Shown: positions 24,347 through 34,298, numbered from the stretch's first letter. The stretch is 64,000 nt of DNA from Proteocatella sp041738345 (GCA_041738345.1 JBGSPX010000059.1:62001-126000); one strand, 5' to 3'. Numbers and translations: made by a program. Notes: a model not told the origin generated them from the letters alone.

Positions 24347-25171
24347 ATGCTTGATTTTTTTGCACAATTTTCACCAGTTCAACAAACTCTTATTGGAACC
24401 TTATTTACCTATGGAGTAACTGCATTAGGTGCTGGACTTGTATTTTTCTTTAAGAGTATAAATAAGACTGTATTAAATGGAATGCTTGGATTTGCCGCCG
24501 GAGTAATGATTGCAGCAAGTTTTTGGTCTCTTCTTTCACCAGGAATAGCTATGGCAGAAGAACTTGGACAAACTGCATGGCTTACTGCAAGCATTGGATT
24601 TTTAGCAGGTGGTGGTTTTCTATATTTGATAGACAAACTATTACCCCATCTTCATATGGGCTTAGATACAAATCAAGCTGAAGGTATCAAGACTTCGTGG
24701 CAAAGAAGCGTACTTTTAATCTTAGCTATAACCCTTCATAACATTCCTGAGGGATTAGCTGTAGGTGTAGCTTTTGGCGCTGCTGCTAGTGGAAGTATGA
24801 GTGGCGCAACACTTGCTGGAGCTATAGCCTTGGCTATAGGTATAGGTCTTCAAAATTTTCCAGAAGGTGCTGCGGTATCTATTCCACTTAGAAGAGAAGG
24901 ATTTAGTCGAACCAAATCATTTTTATACGGCCAAGCTTCTGGGATTGTAGAACCAATCGCCGGAGTTATTGGCGCTTATGCAGTCCTCTCCATGCAACAC
25001 ATTTTACCTTACGCTCTATCCTTTGCGGCGGGCGCTATGATATATGTAGTAATAGAAGAACTTATTCCTGAAGCTCAACGAGAAGAAGGTGGTTCAAAAA
25101 CAGATATTGCTACAATTGGAGCTATGGTAGGCTTCTGTACAATGATGATTCTTGATGTTGCTTTAGGTTAA
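24347..25171 (+). CDS. ZIP family metal transporter (GufA-like)
   Basis: A 274-residue membrane protein with eight helices and metal-binding HNIPEGLAVG and QNFPEGAAVS. In the second motif Gln replaces the His seen in the transporter at 4270. There is no His-rich loop beyond LLPHLHMGL. AAAAAAGGAGGCGAAAAT precedes the start. It lies downstream of the methyl-transfer locus and is followed by a strong terminator. Zn2+ supply to the zinc-dependent methyltransferases is possible but unproven. Confidence 0.87.
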   Translation: MLDFFAQFSPVQQTLIGTLFTYGVTALGAGLVFFFKSINKTVLNGMLGFAAGVMIAASFWSLLSPGIAMAEELGQTAWLTASIGFLAGGGFLYLIDKLLPHLHMGLDTNQAEGIKTSWQRSVLLILAITLHNIPEGLAVGVAFGAAASGSMSGATLAGAIALAIGIGLQNFPEGAAVSIPLRREGFSRTKSFLYGQASGIVEPIAGVIGAYAVLSMQHILPYALSFAAGAMIYVVIEELIPEAQREEGGSKTDIATIGAMVGFCTMMILDVALG

Positions 25172-25180
25172 CATAATATA

Positions 25181-25239
25181 AAAAAGGTATAGAATATCTG
25201 ATAATTACCATACGGTCAATTTCAGTTCTATACCTTTTT
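25181..25239. terminator. Bidirectional intrinsic terminator
   Basis: AAAAAGGTATAGAA pairs with TTCTATACCTTTTT around about 30 bases; A and T runs flank both feet. It lies between the ZIP gene (plus) and the SLH protein gene (minus). Confidence 0.85.
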
Positions 25240-25264
25240 ACTTATATCTTTTTATTATAAAAAA

Positions 25265-27535
25265 TTATTTATTTATAAGATTTCCTTTTACCAAAAGATT
25301 TCTCATTGCTACTACAGCTTCCGCACAGGTTATATTATCCTTTGGTGAAATATGTGAAGCACTTCTTCCGCTAAATATCCCTGATGCTACTACTTTATCT
25401 ACTGAATCATAGGCCCAAGCAGATATTTTAGACGAATCCTTATAAGTTTTTAGCTTAGAGTTATTTGAAGCTTCAAGTTTTGATATATCCATTGCTTTTG
25501 CATATATTGCCATAGCTTCTTCTCTTGTTATCTTCTGGTTAGGCTTAAAACTTCCATCCTTGTAACCATTTATCAGTTCATAATCCACACCTGTAAGCAC
25601 TCCATTGTAGTACTTGCTCGCCTTATTAACATCGTTAAATTTATTAGCAGCTTCAGTCTGAGGTCTATAAATTCCAAGACCCTTAGTTACTACATCGATA
25701 AATTCTCCTCTTGTTATCGCACGGTTTGGTTCAAAACTGTTTGGATTGTCTATGACAAGTCTAGATGCCATATCCTCTACACTTTCCTTACTCCAGTGAT
25801 TTTTCACAGAAGCCACTTTTATTGGATTCCATATAACTGAATACTTAGAGTTTGTTGGTGAGTTAAGTTTTGCATAGTATTTTGAATCCTTTAATACAAT
25901 TTCTGTAGGTATATGTGCAAAGCTTCCATCATCATTATATACAACACCTGTTGTTATCTTACTTGGGTCTACTCCCTCTGGAATTGCAATAGTACGTTCT
26001 ACATACTGAGTAAATTTTGAAATTGTAACTTCACTTCTCGTACCATCTTTTGAAACTGTATTTGCTACTATAGAAAATTCAACTGGACTAACTACTACCG
26101 CCATGTTTTTCTTAGCTGCATTTTCTGAAATTTGCTTAGAAACTTCTTCTGTAACCTTATCTATTTTTATCTGAACTTCTATAGATTTAAGTTCAGCTTG
26201 AGATACGCCCATTTGAGCGGCTACATTTTCAATTTTTAGTTCATTTGCCGGTATAACATAATCTACACTACCCGCATTTATCATAAGCTTAAATGAATTA
26301 TCATCCATCTTCTTGACAACATCACCAGTAAGCTTAGTATTTATAGAGTTGGCATCTGTTGCAGATATTGGTACTTCAACTACATTATTTACTACAGCGT
26401 TTGGCGTTTGTGCCTGTTGCTTTATAGCTTCTTCAATCTTTTTATTTACAAGTTCTCCAGATACTGACATATCCACAGTTTTTACTCCATTATTTTGAGT
26501 TATAGTTTCAGTTCCTGCATTTTCAACTTTTCCATTGATTATAACGGGTACATTTTTTTCCTCAGTCTTTGTTGCTGGAGGTGTAGTTGGTGTAGTTGGT
26601 GTAGTTGGAGTTGTTGGGGTTTCGCCACCACCACCTCCGCCTGTACTTCCGCCACCTGTACTAGCTTTTGGAGGTATCGTAAATACTGCTGAATCTGCTT
26701 CTATTCCTGATACTTCAAATTTAATCATTCCATTTCCTGCACTAACAAGTGTAGCTGATAAATTATCAAAAGTAGCTACTCCATTTACCGCTGATTTTAA
26801 AACAGTTCCACCGATTGTCCAGCTTCCCGTTCCATTCTTAGCTGATGCTGTAATTGCATTTCCTACTGAAACTCCTGTAGTGCAATAATTTCCATACTGA
26901 TCTTTTAATTTTACTACTGGCTGAGTTTTAAATAAATCTCCACTTTTTGCACCAGGTAATGGCTGAGCGCTTACCTCTAGGCTTGCTACTGCGCCTGCAT
27001 CTATTGTCTGCATTACAGTTGAATCATTGTATCCTGTTGCTGTAACAACTACATTTGCAGTTTTTGGAAGTCTCAAGTTTGCATTGCCTACTACACTTGG
27101 TTTTAATTTTATATAACCACTTTCTATTACATACTGTCCTGCTGATAGTTCCTTTCCATCAAAAGTAACTTTTGATACTGCTGATTCAAAATCTAAATCT
27201 GCTGTAAATTTGATTTCTATATCATTATCCACATTGTTATTTGTGTCATCTGCGATTAAAGTTTTTTCTGCTTTTGGCGGTATAGTAAACACATTACTAT
27301 CTACTTCCACGCTACCTGCACTGAATTTTATTGCACCGTTTCCATTAGTTACTACACTTGCTTTAAGATTTGTAAATTCTGCTACTCCTAATACTGCATT
27401 TTTAGAAGTAGTCCCGCCTAAACTCCAGGTTCCTGTTCCATTCTTGGCTGATGCAGTAATCTCATCTCCCACTGAAACGCCTGTGGTGCAGTAATTTCCA
27501 TACTGATCTTTTAGTTTTACTACTGGCTGAGTCAC
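25265..27535 (-). CDS. C-terminal part of giant SLH surface protein (after internal amber stop)
   Basis: About 756 residues from a GTG at 27535. This part is in the same frame as the upstream gene and continues its repeats, so it is the distal part of one protein, not an independent gene. Order: half a KLKDQYGN module, a sixth GYNDSTV-type repeat, a second KLKDQYGN module, a Gly-rich and PTT-repeat linker (about 300-325), a long domain with VVEVPISATDANS, then three SLH domains (about 580-750: NHWSKESVEDMASR, FNDVNKASKYYN, AWAYDSVDKVVASG). SLH domains anchor to secondary cell-wall polymers. GGAGATGAATTTGTG could allow internal restart, but without a signal peptide the product would stay inside. 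Confidence 0.7.
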   Translation of the reverse strand: MTQPVVKLKDQYGNYCTTGVSVGDEITASAKNGTGTWSLGGTTSKNAVLGVAEFTNLKASVVTNGNGAIKFSAGSVEVDSNVFTIPPKAEKTLIADDTNNNVDNDIEIKFTADLDFESAVSKVTFDGKELSAGQYVIESGYIKLKPSVVGNANLRLPKTANVVVTATGYNDSTVMQTIDAGAVASLEVSAQPLPGAKSGDLFKTQPVVKLKDQYGNYCTTGVSVGNAITASAKNGTGSWTIGGTVLKSAVNGVATFDNLSATLVSAGNGMIKFEVSGIEADSAVFTIPPKASTGGGSTGGGGGGETPTTPTTPTTPTTPPATKTEEKNVPVIINGKVENAGTETITQNNGVKTVDMSVSGELVNKKIEEAIKQQAQTPNAVVNNVVEVPISATDANSINTKLTGDVVKKMDDNSFKLMINAGSVDYVIPANELKIENVAAQMGVSQAELKSIEVQIKIDKVTEEVSKQISENAAKKNMAVVVSPVEFSIVANTVSKDGTRSEVTISKFTQYVERTIAIPEGVDPSKITTGVVYNDDGSFAHIPTEIVLKDSKYYAKLNSPTNSKYSVIWNPIKVASVKNHWSKESVEDMASRLVIDNPNSFEPNRAITRGEFIDVVTKGLGIYRPQTEAANKFNDVNKASKYYNGVLTGVDYELINGYKDGSFKPNQKITREEAMAIYAKAMDISKLEASNNSKLKTYKDSSKISAWAYDSVDKVVASGIFSGRSASHISPKDNITCAEAVVAMRNLLVKGNLINK

Positions 27536-30310
27536 AAATTCATCTCCACTAGCTGTTCCAGGTACTGGCTGAGTGCTTATATCTAAACGATTTACCGCTC
27601 CGGCATTTATTGTCTAGATTACGGTTGAATCATTATATCCCGTTGCTGTAATAACTAAATTTGCAGTTTTTGGAAGTCTTAAATTTGCCGTTCCTACTAC
27701 ACTTGGCTTTAATTTTATATAACCACTTCCTATTACATACTGTCCTGCTGATAGTTCTTGTCCATCAAAAGTAACTTTTGACACTGCTGATTCAAAATCT
27801 AAATCTGATGTAAATTTAATTTCTATATCATTATCCACATCGTTATTTGTGTCATCTGCCGTTAAGGTTTTTTCAGATTTAAGTGGTATCGTAAATTCAC
27901 TACTATTTACAGTTATGCTTCCCAATGTAAATTTTATAGCCCCTTTTCCATTAGTTATCACACTTGCTTTAAGATTTGTAAATTCAGCTACTCCTAGTAC
28001 TGCATTTTTAGAAGTAGTTCCACTTATAGTCCAGCTTCCTGTTCCATTATGAGCTTCTGCTGATACATTTGCTCCAACTGAAATACCTGTAGTACAATAG
28101 TTATTGTACTGGTCTTTTAGTTTTACTACTGGCTGAGTCGCAAATTCATCTCCACTAGCTGCTCCAGGTAATGGTTGCGTGCTTACTTCTAAACTAGCCA
28201 CCGCTCCTTCATCTATTGTCTGCTGTACACTATTATCGTTGTAACCAGTTGCCTTTATAACTACGTTTGCTGTTCCTGGCGTTCTTAAAAAAACATTTCC
28301 AGACACACTTGGCTTTAATATAACTTTTCCTGCCTGTGTTTTATCATATTGCGAGAAATCAAGCGTATTCCCATTATATGTTACTGCTGTTATTGCTGCT
28401 CTATATGCTACATCTTCATCAAAAGTTATTTCCAAATTATTGTCTACATTATTATCTGTAGTATCTGCACTTAATGGTTTGACTGCCTTTAGCGGTATAT
28501 CAAACTGACTACTATCTATCTCAAGTGCCCCTGATTTAAATGTTATCGCACCTTTTCCTGGACTCACTAAAGTTGCTGTTAAATCCGCAAAAGTTGCTGT
28601 TCCTTCTACTGCTGTACTAGAAAGCGTTCCACCTAGGCTCCAGCTTCCAGTTCCAGCTTTTGCTTCTGCTGATATAGCTGCTCCAACTGAAACTCCTGTG
28701 ATACAGTAATTTCCATATTGATCTTTTAATTTTACTACTGGCTGAGTAGCAAATGCATCACCACTTTTTGTCCCAGGTACTGGCTGAGTAGTTACTTCTA
28801 AGCTAGTTGCTACCCCTGCATTTATCGTCTGTGAAACCGTTGAATTATTATATCCAGTTGCACTTATTACTACATTTGCGGTTCCCGGCGTTCTCAAATA
28901 GCTATTCCCAGACACACTTGGTTTTAATGTAATTTTCCCTGCCTGTGTTTTATCATACTGCGAAGCTGTAAGTGTATTTCCATTATACGTTACCGTTGTT
29001 ATTGCCGCTCTGTATGCTGCATCTTCAGCAAAAGTTATTTCTAAATCATTATCTACACTATTGTTAGTTGTATCTGCAGTAAGCGGCTTTGCTGTTTTTA
29101 GTGGAATTGTAAATAAATTACTATCTACGGTTTTAACCCCACTTGTAAATGTTATCGCACCATTTCCCGGAGTTAATAGCGTTGATGTTAAATCAGTAAA
29201 TGTTGCCGTTCCAGTTGAAGCCGCATTAGTCGTTGTGCCACCTATCGTCCACGACCCTGTTCCTGATTTAGCAGTTGCCACAACAGATTCTGCTGAAGAT
29301 ACCCCGGTTGTACAGTAATTTCCATATTGGTCTTTTAATTTTACAACAGGTTGTGTCCCGAAAGCATCACCACTTGCTGCTCCTGTGACAGGTTGTGTTG
29401 TGACTTCTAAGCTAGCTAAAGCCCCTGCATTTATCGTCTGGGAAACCGTTGAATCATTGTATCCAGTTGCACTTATAACTACATTTGCTGTTCCTGGCGT
29501 TCTTAAATAGCTATTTCCAGCTACACTTGGTTTTAATATAATTTTCCCTGCTTGAGTCTTGTCATACTGTGAAGCTGTAAGTGTATTTCCATTATATTTT
29601 ACTGCTGTTATAGCAGCTCTATATGAAGAGTCATCTGCAAAAGTTACCTCTAAGTCGTTGTCTACACTATTAACAGTAGTATCTGCCGTAAGTGACTTCC
29701 CTGCATTTGGGGGAATAGTAAACTCAGTACTATCTATAGTTTTCGTACCACTGGTGAAAGTTATTGCTCCATTTCCCATGCTTACAAGTGTAGAAGTTAA
29801 ATCTGTAAATGTAGCAGTTCCAGCTACTGCATTTTTAGAAGTAGTTCCACCTATCGTCCACGACCCGGTTCCCGATTTAGCGGTTGCTACAACAGCTTCT
29901 CCTACAGATACTCCAGTAATACAATAATTCCCATATTGGTCTTTTAATTTTACTATAGGCTGAGTTGAAAATGCATCCCCACTTACTGCGCCTGGTACTG
30001 GCTGAGTAGTTACTTCCAGACTCACTAGCGTTCCTGCATTTATAGTCTGTGATACTGTTGCATCACTATATCCAGTCGCCTTTATAACTAAGTTTGATTC
30101 TCCTGGAGTTCTTAAATAAGTATTCCCAGCTACACTTGGTTTTAATATAATTTTACCATTTTGAGTAATATCATACTGAGACGCCGTAAGTGTATTTCCA
30201 TTATAAGTCATACCTGTAATGGCACCTCGATATGTGGCATCTTCTGGAAAGGTAATTTCTAAATCATTGTCTACACTATTACTATCTGTATCTGCCGTTA
30301 ATGTTGGTGG
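26690..30310 (-). repeat. Six coding tandem repeats of about 609 bp
   Basis: The segment encoding QPVVKLKDQYGNYC recurs near 26890, 27498, 28107, 28713, 29322 and 29931, that is every 606-609 bases (203 codons). Each unit holds a VDNDLEITF..YNGNTLTASQYD..ATGYNDSTV module and a TQPVVKLKDQYGN..GTGSW module. The second and third units from the C-terminus share FESAVSKVTFDG variants, so they were probably duplicated more recently. Confidence 0.85.
27614..27616 (-). other. In-frame amber codon splitting the giant SLH gene
   Basis: TAG stands where the equivalent position of the other repeats has CAG (Gln, as in STVMQTIDAG and STVSQTINAG). The frame is open on both sides: 27614-30949 is 1112 codons including the stop and 25265-27613 is 783 codons, in the same frame. 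A single C-to-T change explains it. Confidence 0.9.
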
Positions 30311-30949
30311 GTCAGGTAAAACAGGATCACTTATATTAATTTCCCCAATACCTACACTCACATCATTCAAAGACGTTGGTGTAGTCGATTTAATTACTAT
30401 TTTATCCATATTTTGAAAAACAGACGGTATCAGCCCAGTTGTTTGAGTAAACTGAGTTGGCATTCCACCCATATCTAAGGTTAGATTAGCTGTTCCTGTA
30501 GATGATCCATCTCTAAACCCTTCAACGCTAACTAAGTCTTGATCTCCATTAGAATTATTAATATACATTGAATTCAAACAAAAATCTGTTCCATCTCGAC
30601 TTTCAATAACGAGATAGGTATAAGTATGGTTTGGTGCATCATCTAATAAAATGCAATTTTGAAATCCCAAATACAGAAACTGTCCTGTCTTAGTCGTTTT
30701 ATCTGGTGAACCATACATATCAATATCAATTCCATCAATATCAGATGCATTGATACCATTAACAGTTTGCCCATCTGTAAAAGCTGCATTTGGAGTCGTA
30801 GTTGCCAAATCTGGACCAGAGAAATTTATAGTTCCTGACAACGCATAAGATGTCATTGGTGTGAAAACAAAGAGATTCATTGAAATGACCGCTACCATTA
30901 AACCCCATAAATTGAACTGCTTCACAATATACTTTACTTTTTTCCCCAT
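27614..30949 (-). CDS. N-terminal part of giant repeat surface protein
   Basis: 1111 residues with a signal peptide (about 1-36, ending TSYA), a unique N-terminal domain (about 37-215, with SGPDLATTTPNAAFTDGQ and VSVGIGEINI), and then alternating modules. Five modules of the type ADTTNNSVDNDLEITF...GNTLTASQYD...ATGYNDSTV resemble the Hb-interacting (DUF1533) family. Four Ig/invasin-like modules read LEVTTQPVPGAASGD..KLKDQYGNYC. The frame stops at an amber codon inside the fifth ATGYNDSTV segment. Together with the next reading frame it would give about 1894 residues ending in SLH domains. As it stands it would be secreted but not anchored. Confidence 0.82.
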   Translation of the reverse strand: MGKKVKYIVKQFNLWGLMVAVISMNLFVFTPMTSYALSGTINFSGPDLATTTPNAAFTDGQTVNGINASDIDGIDIDMYGSPDKTTKTGQFLYLGFQNCILLDDAPNHTYTYLVIESRDGTDFCLNSMYINNSNGDQDLVSVEGFRDGSSTGTANLTLDMGGMPTQFTQTTGLIPSVFQNMDKIVIKSTTPTSLNDVSVGIGEINISDPVLPDPPTLTADTDSNSVDNDLEITFPEDATYRGAITGMTYNGNTLTASQYDITQNGKIILKPSVAGNTYLRTPGESNLVIKATGYSDATVSQTINAGTLVSLEVTTQPVPGAVSGDAFSTQPIVKLKDQYGNYCITGVSVGEAVVATAKSGTGSWTIGGTTSKNAVAGTATFTDLTSTLVSMGNGAITFTSGTKTIDSTEFTIPPNAGKSLTADTTVNSVDNDLEVTFADDSSYRAAITAVKYNGNTLTASQYDKTQAGKIILKPSVAGNSYLRTPGTANVVISATGYNDSTVSQTINAGALASLEVTTQPVTGAASGDAFGTQPVVKLKDQYGNYCTTGVSSAESVVATAKSGTGSWTIGGTTTNAASTGTATFTDLTSTLLTPGNGAITFTSGVKTVDSNLFTIPLKTAKPLTADTTNNSVDNDLEITFAEDAAYRAAITTVTYNGNTLTASQYDKTQAGKITLKPSVSGNSYLRTPGTANVVISATGYNNSTVSQTINAGVATSLEVTTQPVPGTKSGDAFATQPVVKLKDQYGNYCITGVSVGAAISAEAKAGTGSWSLGGTLSSTAVEGTATFADLTATLVSPGKGAITFKSGALEIDSSQFDIPLKAVKPLSADTTDNNVDNNLEITFDEDVAYRAAITAVTYNGNTLDFSQYDKTQAGKVILKPSVSGNVFLRTPGTANVVIKATGYNDNSVQQTIDEGAVASLEVSTQPLPGAASGDEFATQPVVKLKDQYNNYCTTGISVGANVSAEAHNGTGSWTISGTTSKNAVLGVAEFTNLKASVITNGKGAIKFTLGSITVNSSEFTIPLKSEKTLTADDTNNDVDNDIEIKFTSDLDFESAVSKVTFDGQELSAGQYVIGSGYIKLKPSVVGTANLRLPKTANLVITATGYNDSTVI

Positions 30950-31119
30950 ATAGTTCTCCTTAACAATAATATACTATTTTAAAATTCCTAATTTTGTTTA
31001 TTTTCTTCCTTTTTAGCAAGATAGTCTATTATACCATCTGCCCCCTCTAAACTACAACAAATATATACCCGTTTTTCAAAAAAATATATTGAGCATTATA
31101 CATCTTTTTATATACCTTA

Positions 31120-31157
31120 TAAAAGGGTATAAGCCGACTCGACCTATACCCTTTTTA
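31120..31157. terminator. Intrinsic terminator after the AlbA_2 gene
   Basis: AAAAGGGTATA pairs with TATACCCTTTTT around about 13 bases; the A and T runs could work in both directions. Confidence 0.8.
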
Positions 31158-31174
31158 TTCCTTCACTAATATAA

Positions 31175-32578
31175 TTATCTATTAGAATAATATTTTTGAT
31201 TCTTGCTTGTTGGTTTATCAGGAAGAGTCATCTTAAGAATCCCTCCGTTAATTAACGGATTTAATATATTTTGAATTACATACCTCCTACTTTTTATATC
31301 TAAGAATGCTTGAATTTCTGCTCTTGTTTTAGGTATCTTGCAAAATTCCAGTAACTTTATTGTAATTTCCTGAACTCTATCTTGTTCACTATCTTGTTCA
31401 CTATCTTGCGGTATCAACGGAATAATTGTTTTAAAAACATCGCCCTCTATAAATTCTGGTTCTGCACCAGAGTAGATTTTATTGTATTTAAATATATTTC
31501 TAACCCCTGAGCCAAGCTCATCAACCAGTCCAATTTCTTTAAAGAACTTTGCAATCTTTGGATTTTTAGGATAAGGCGAAAAGTCAGCAGGATCAATAAT
31601 TCCATTGCCATGTGGCTTATTACTATTTTCGATATAAACCCTATCTTTCTCTATAACTAACTTTGCAGGAAATGGATTAGCAAACTCTCTATGAATCAAT
31701 AAATTTGAAATAGCTTCTCGAAAAATTTTATCTCGTAAGCTTACCCGCTGATCTCCTTCAAGATAAAACTTATCATTAAGATGCTTTGCTACAAACTGCA
31801 TCAACCTTTCATAGCTTCTTAAAAGATTAACTCTTATATCATCTCGATCATCATATCTATCAAGATTTTCACGTCTCAAAATAGCATCTGTTCTATAATG
31901 AGGAAGAGCCGTTTGTATCATAAGCTCACTACCAAAAATTAGAATCCCTGCAAGTGTAATCCCTTGTTTTCCCGTAATCTGATCTTTTAAATACATACCA
32001 GTACTTTTCAACAAATCAATATTATCCATCAAAACCCATGGGTGACCAGGCCTCATATTTCCAACCATTTTTCTAACCCTTATAAATAATTCATCTTCCA
32101 ACTCATCCATATCAGCATATGGAAAAATTATATTCTCTGTATAAGCACTCTGTTTTCTAATATATAGCCCAGATACTAGATTTGTGTTGTTTGTAATATC
32201 GAAATCACCATCTTCATTTCTATCAAATATCTTCCCCTTACATCTATGTACTTGAGAGCTTTCAGGAACATTAATATACAGGATTATTTTTCCATCAATT
32301 TCAATTTCTTCTACTGCCAAATAAACCGTAGGATTGAGCATATTAGGATTATTTAGGGCTGTTACAAAATCTTTTTTTATCTGTTCAACCACATTTGGAG
32401 TTACTCCAGTAATTTCACCCGCATCATTAACTCCTAAAAATAGTTTTCCACCATATCTATTTAAAAATGCACAAACTGAGTCATACACATCTTTGTTTAA
32501 CTTATCTTTACTTTCTTTAAATTCTACAGTAATGCTTTCTCCACTACTAATTATTTTCTTCAAATTTTCTTTTTTCAT
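31175..32578 (-). CDS. AlbA_2 domain ATP-binding / putative transcriptional regulator
   Basis: A 467-residue protein. The N-terminal AlbA_2 (Schlafen-like, divergent AAA_4) domain covers about 1-145 (ESITVEFKESKDKLNKDVYD, GKLFLGVNDAGEITGV). A GHKL-ATPase-like domain follows (FREAISNLLIHREFANP, IGLVDELGSGVRNIFKY), and then a hinge with DSEQDSEQD and a C-terminal winged helix (about 395-450). Such COG2865 proteins are linked to regulation or defence, but the function is not settled. It lies 31 bases after the ABC permease gene, so it may be co-transcribed. A second member sits at 43138. Confidence 0.82.
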   Translation of the reverse strand: MKKENLKKIISSGESITVEFKESKDKLNKDVYDSVCAFLNRYGGKLFLGVNDAGEITGVTPNVVEQIKKDFVTALNNPNMLNPTVYLAVEEIEIDGKIILYINVPESSQVHRCKGKIFDRNEDGDFDITNNTNLVSGLYIRKQSAYTENIIFPYADMDELEDELFIRVRKMVGNMRPGHPWVLMDNIDLLKSTGMYLKDQITGKQGITLAGILIFGSELMIQTALPHYRTDAILRRENLDRYDDRDDIRVNLLRSYERLMQFVAKHLNDKFYLEGDQRVSLRDKIFREAISNLLIHREFANPFPAKLVIEKDRVYIENSNKPHGNGIIDPADFSPYPKNPKIAKFFKEIGLVDELGSGVRNIFKYNKIYSGAEPEFIEGDVFKTIIPLIPQDSEQDSEQDRVQEITIKLLEFCKIPKTRAEIQAFLDIKSRRYVIQNILNPLINGGILKMTLPDKPTSKNQKYYSNR

Positions 32579-32609
32579 ATAGATTTCTTACCTTTTCTTA
32601 TAACCGTAC

Positions 32610-34286
32610 TCAATATATAACTTTATCAAATCTAAATACTACAACCATTGCCGCAATGCAAATTAGCACTACAAGTGAGCCATATGCCATACAAAGTCCT
32701 AAATCAAATTCCTGCATCGCTGTAACCATAGCAATCGAAACCGGCCTATTAGAAATACCATACAGCAGTGCTGACATCGTGTATTCCCCCACGCACTTTA
32801 TAAATACCAAAATAGCCCCCGAAAATATAGCTGGAGAAATCACAGGCGCAGTGACTGTCAAAAAAGACCTTACCCTTCCTGAGCCAAGCCCCCTAGATGC
32901 ATACTCTAAATCCATATTAAAACTTCCAAACGCAAGCATATTAGTCCTAATAAGTAGCGGAAGCGCCGTCAAAATATACGCCAGCGGCACAATCCAATAA
33001 GTCCCTATAAGAATTTCATTAAACACAAATATATTATTTTTGTTAAACGAATTTATAAGATTTATCGCAATCGTACTTGCCGGCATAGCCCATGGAATCA
33101 TAAACAAAAGCTCCAATAAAACATTCACCCTATTTTTTCGCTTTGCACTCATATACGCTACCGGTAGCGAAATTAGTAACCCTAACCCTACTGCTTGAAG
33201 AGGCATTACAATACTATTCAAAAACGGCTTCATAACCCGCTTTTTCTCAATTATCTTTGAATAATTCCACATTCCAAACTCCTTAGGAAATATGTCCATC
33301 ATTATACTACTTGAATCCGCAAAAGAAAATAGGAAAATAGTAAATACCGGAAGCACTATCATCACTACAAGCGCCAAAATCAAAAACGAAAGTCCAAAAC
33401 TTAAAACCCTATTTTTGAGCCTAACCCTTTCAATCGCAATACTTCTTACCGAAGCTTCTTGAGAATATTTCTGCTCAAAATACCGCATAAGAAACATAAC
33501 GACAAGCCCCATCCCCATAAGAATAACCACCTGCATAGACGCTAAATTAAGATAATTATTCGACTTAGAAATCATTATCTGCGTACTAAGTACCTTGTAC
33601 CTTCCCCCAATAAGATTAGGCGCTGAAAACGAGGCAATCCCCGAAATAAAAGTAACAATCGAAGAAGAAAGTAGCGCAGGCAAAATAAAAGGCCATACCA
33701 CCGTCCTAAAAATATAAAACTTTGAGGCCCCCAGCCCCCTTGCCGCTTCAATCGCTGCATAATCCAAATACTTTAGTGAAATCGAAACATTTAAGTAAAA
33801 ATATACATACTGCGTATACGCATGCACAAAAATAATCCCCCAAAACCCACCAAACCTATAAGGAATACTTTCCAGTCCAAAAAAAGCCTGAATAAGCTTT
33901 GTCACCATTCCACTTTCACCATAAAGCTGAATAAACGCTATAACAATGACTACCCCAGGAACCATCATAGGACTAAGCAGAAGCACATGAATTGCCTTTC
34001 TAAAACGCATTTCCACAAACCCAGTGTAAAGCGCTAAAGTCGTTCCAATAAACCCACATACAATCACCGTAACAATTCCCATTTTGAAAGTGTTGTATAC
34101 TACTCTCAAATTATTAGGATTTGCAAAATAATCCGTATAATTCTTGTAAAAAACCATACCACCATTTTCAAAACTCTTAAGTATCGTATTTATCATAGGA
34201 AACACTATAAAGCCAAGTGCAATCCAAAAAAGTATTATATAGCTAAGCTTAAAATGCCTAAACCTATCTAAGATGTGTTTTTCCAT
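32610..34286 (-). CDS. Iron(III)-type ABC transporter permease, double domain
   Basis: A 558-residue membrane protein with two fused binding-protein-dependent permease domains (about 50-260 and 350-550). Each has an EAA-type loop: AAIEAARGLGASKFYIFRTVVWPF and DLEYASRGLGSGRVRSFLTVTAP. This layout is typical of FbpB/ThiP-type importers for Fe3+, thiamine or phosphonates. The ribosome site and start lie inside the 14-bp repeat, TAGGTAGTATATGG. Its ATPase and binding protein genes are upstream but an AbiE cassette lies between them. The start is preserved because the repeat restores the junction. Confidence 0.9.
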   Translation of the reverse strand: MEKHILDRFRHFKLSYIILFWIALGFIVFPMINTILKSFENGGMVFYKNYTDYFANPNNLRVVYNTFKMGIVTVIVCGFIGTTLALYTGFVEMRFRKAIHVLLLSPMMVPGVVIVIAFIQLYGESGMVTKLIQAFFGLESIPYRFGGFWGIIFVHAYTQYVYFYLNVSISLKYLDYAAIEAARGLGASKFYIFRTVVWPFILPALLSSSIVTFISGIASFSAPNLIGGRYKVLSTQIMISKSNNYLNLASMQVVILMGMGLVVMFLMRYFEQKYSQEASVRSIAIERVRLKNRVLSFGLSFLILALVVMIVLPVFTIFLFSFADSSSIMMDIFPKEFGMWNYSKIIEKKRVMKPFLNSIVMPLQAVGLGLLISLPVAYMSAKRKNRVNVLLELLFMIPWAMPASTIAINLINSFNKNNIFVFNEILIGTYWIVPLAYILTALPLLIRTNMLAFGSFNMDLEYASRGLGSGRVRSFLTVTAPVISPAIFSGAILVFIKCVGEYTMSALLYGISNRPVSIAMVTAMQEFDLGLCMAYGSLVVLICIAAMVVVFRFDKVIY

Positions 34287-34298
34287 ATACTACCTATC
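34285..34298 (-). repeat. 14-bp direct repeat, distal copy
   Basis: The minus strand reads GATAGGTAGTATAT, identical to 36092-36105. The two copies bracket the AbiE cassette. This copy supplies the toxin remnant stop and the permease ribosome site. Confidence 0.85.

Noticed and set aside
27614..27616. Amber codon read as pyrrolysine, given the methyltransferase locus nearby
   Set aside because: TAG ends several ordinary genes here (for example pepT, the DUF2922 gene and the ABC ATPase). No pylS, pylT or MttB-type gene is visible, and a CAG-to-TAG change in a repeat explains it more simply.
27210..29927. Long plus-strand open frames inside the SLH gene, such as at 26535, 27210 and 29559
   Set aside because: They repeat with the 609-bp unit and mirror the real gene on the other strand; they have no ribosome sites.
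26690..30310. CRISPR-like array
   Set aside because: The repeats are 609 bp, coding and contiguous, without spacers.
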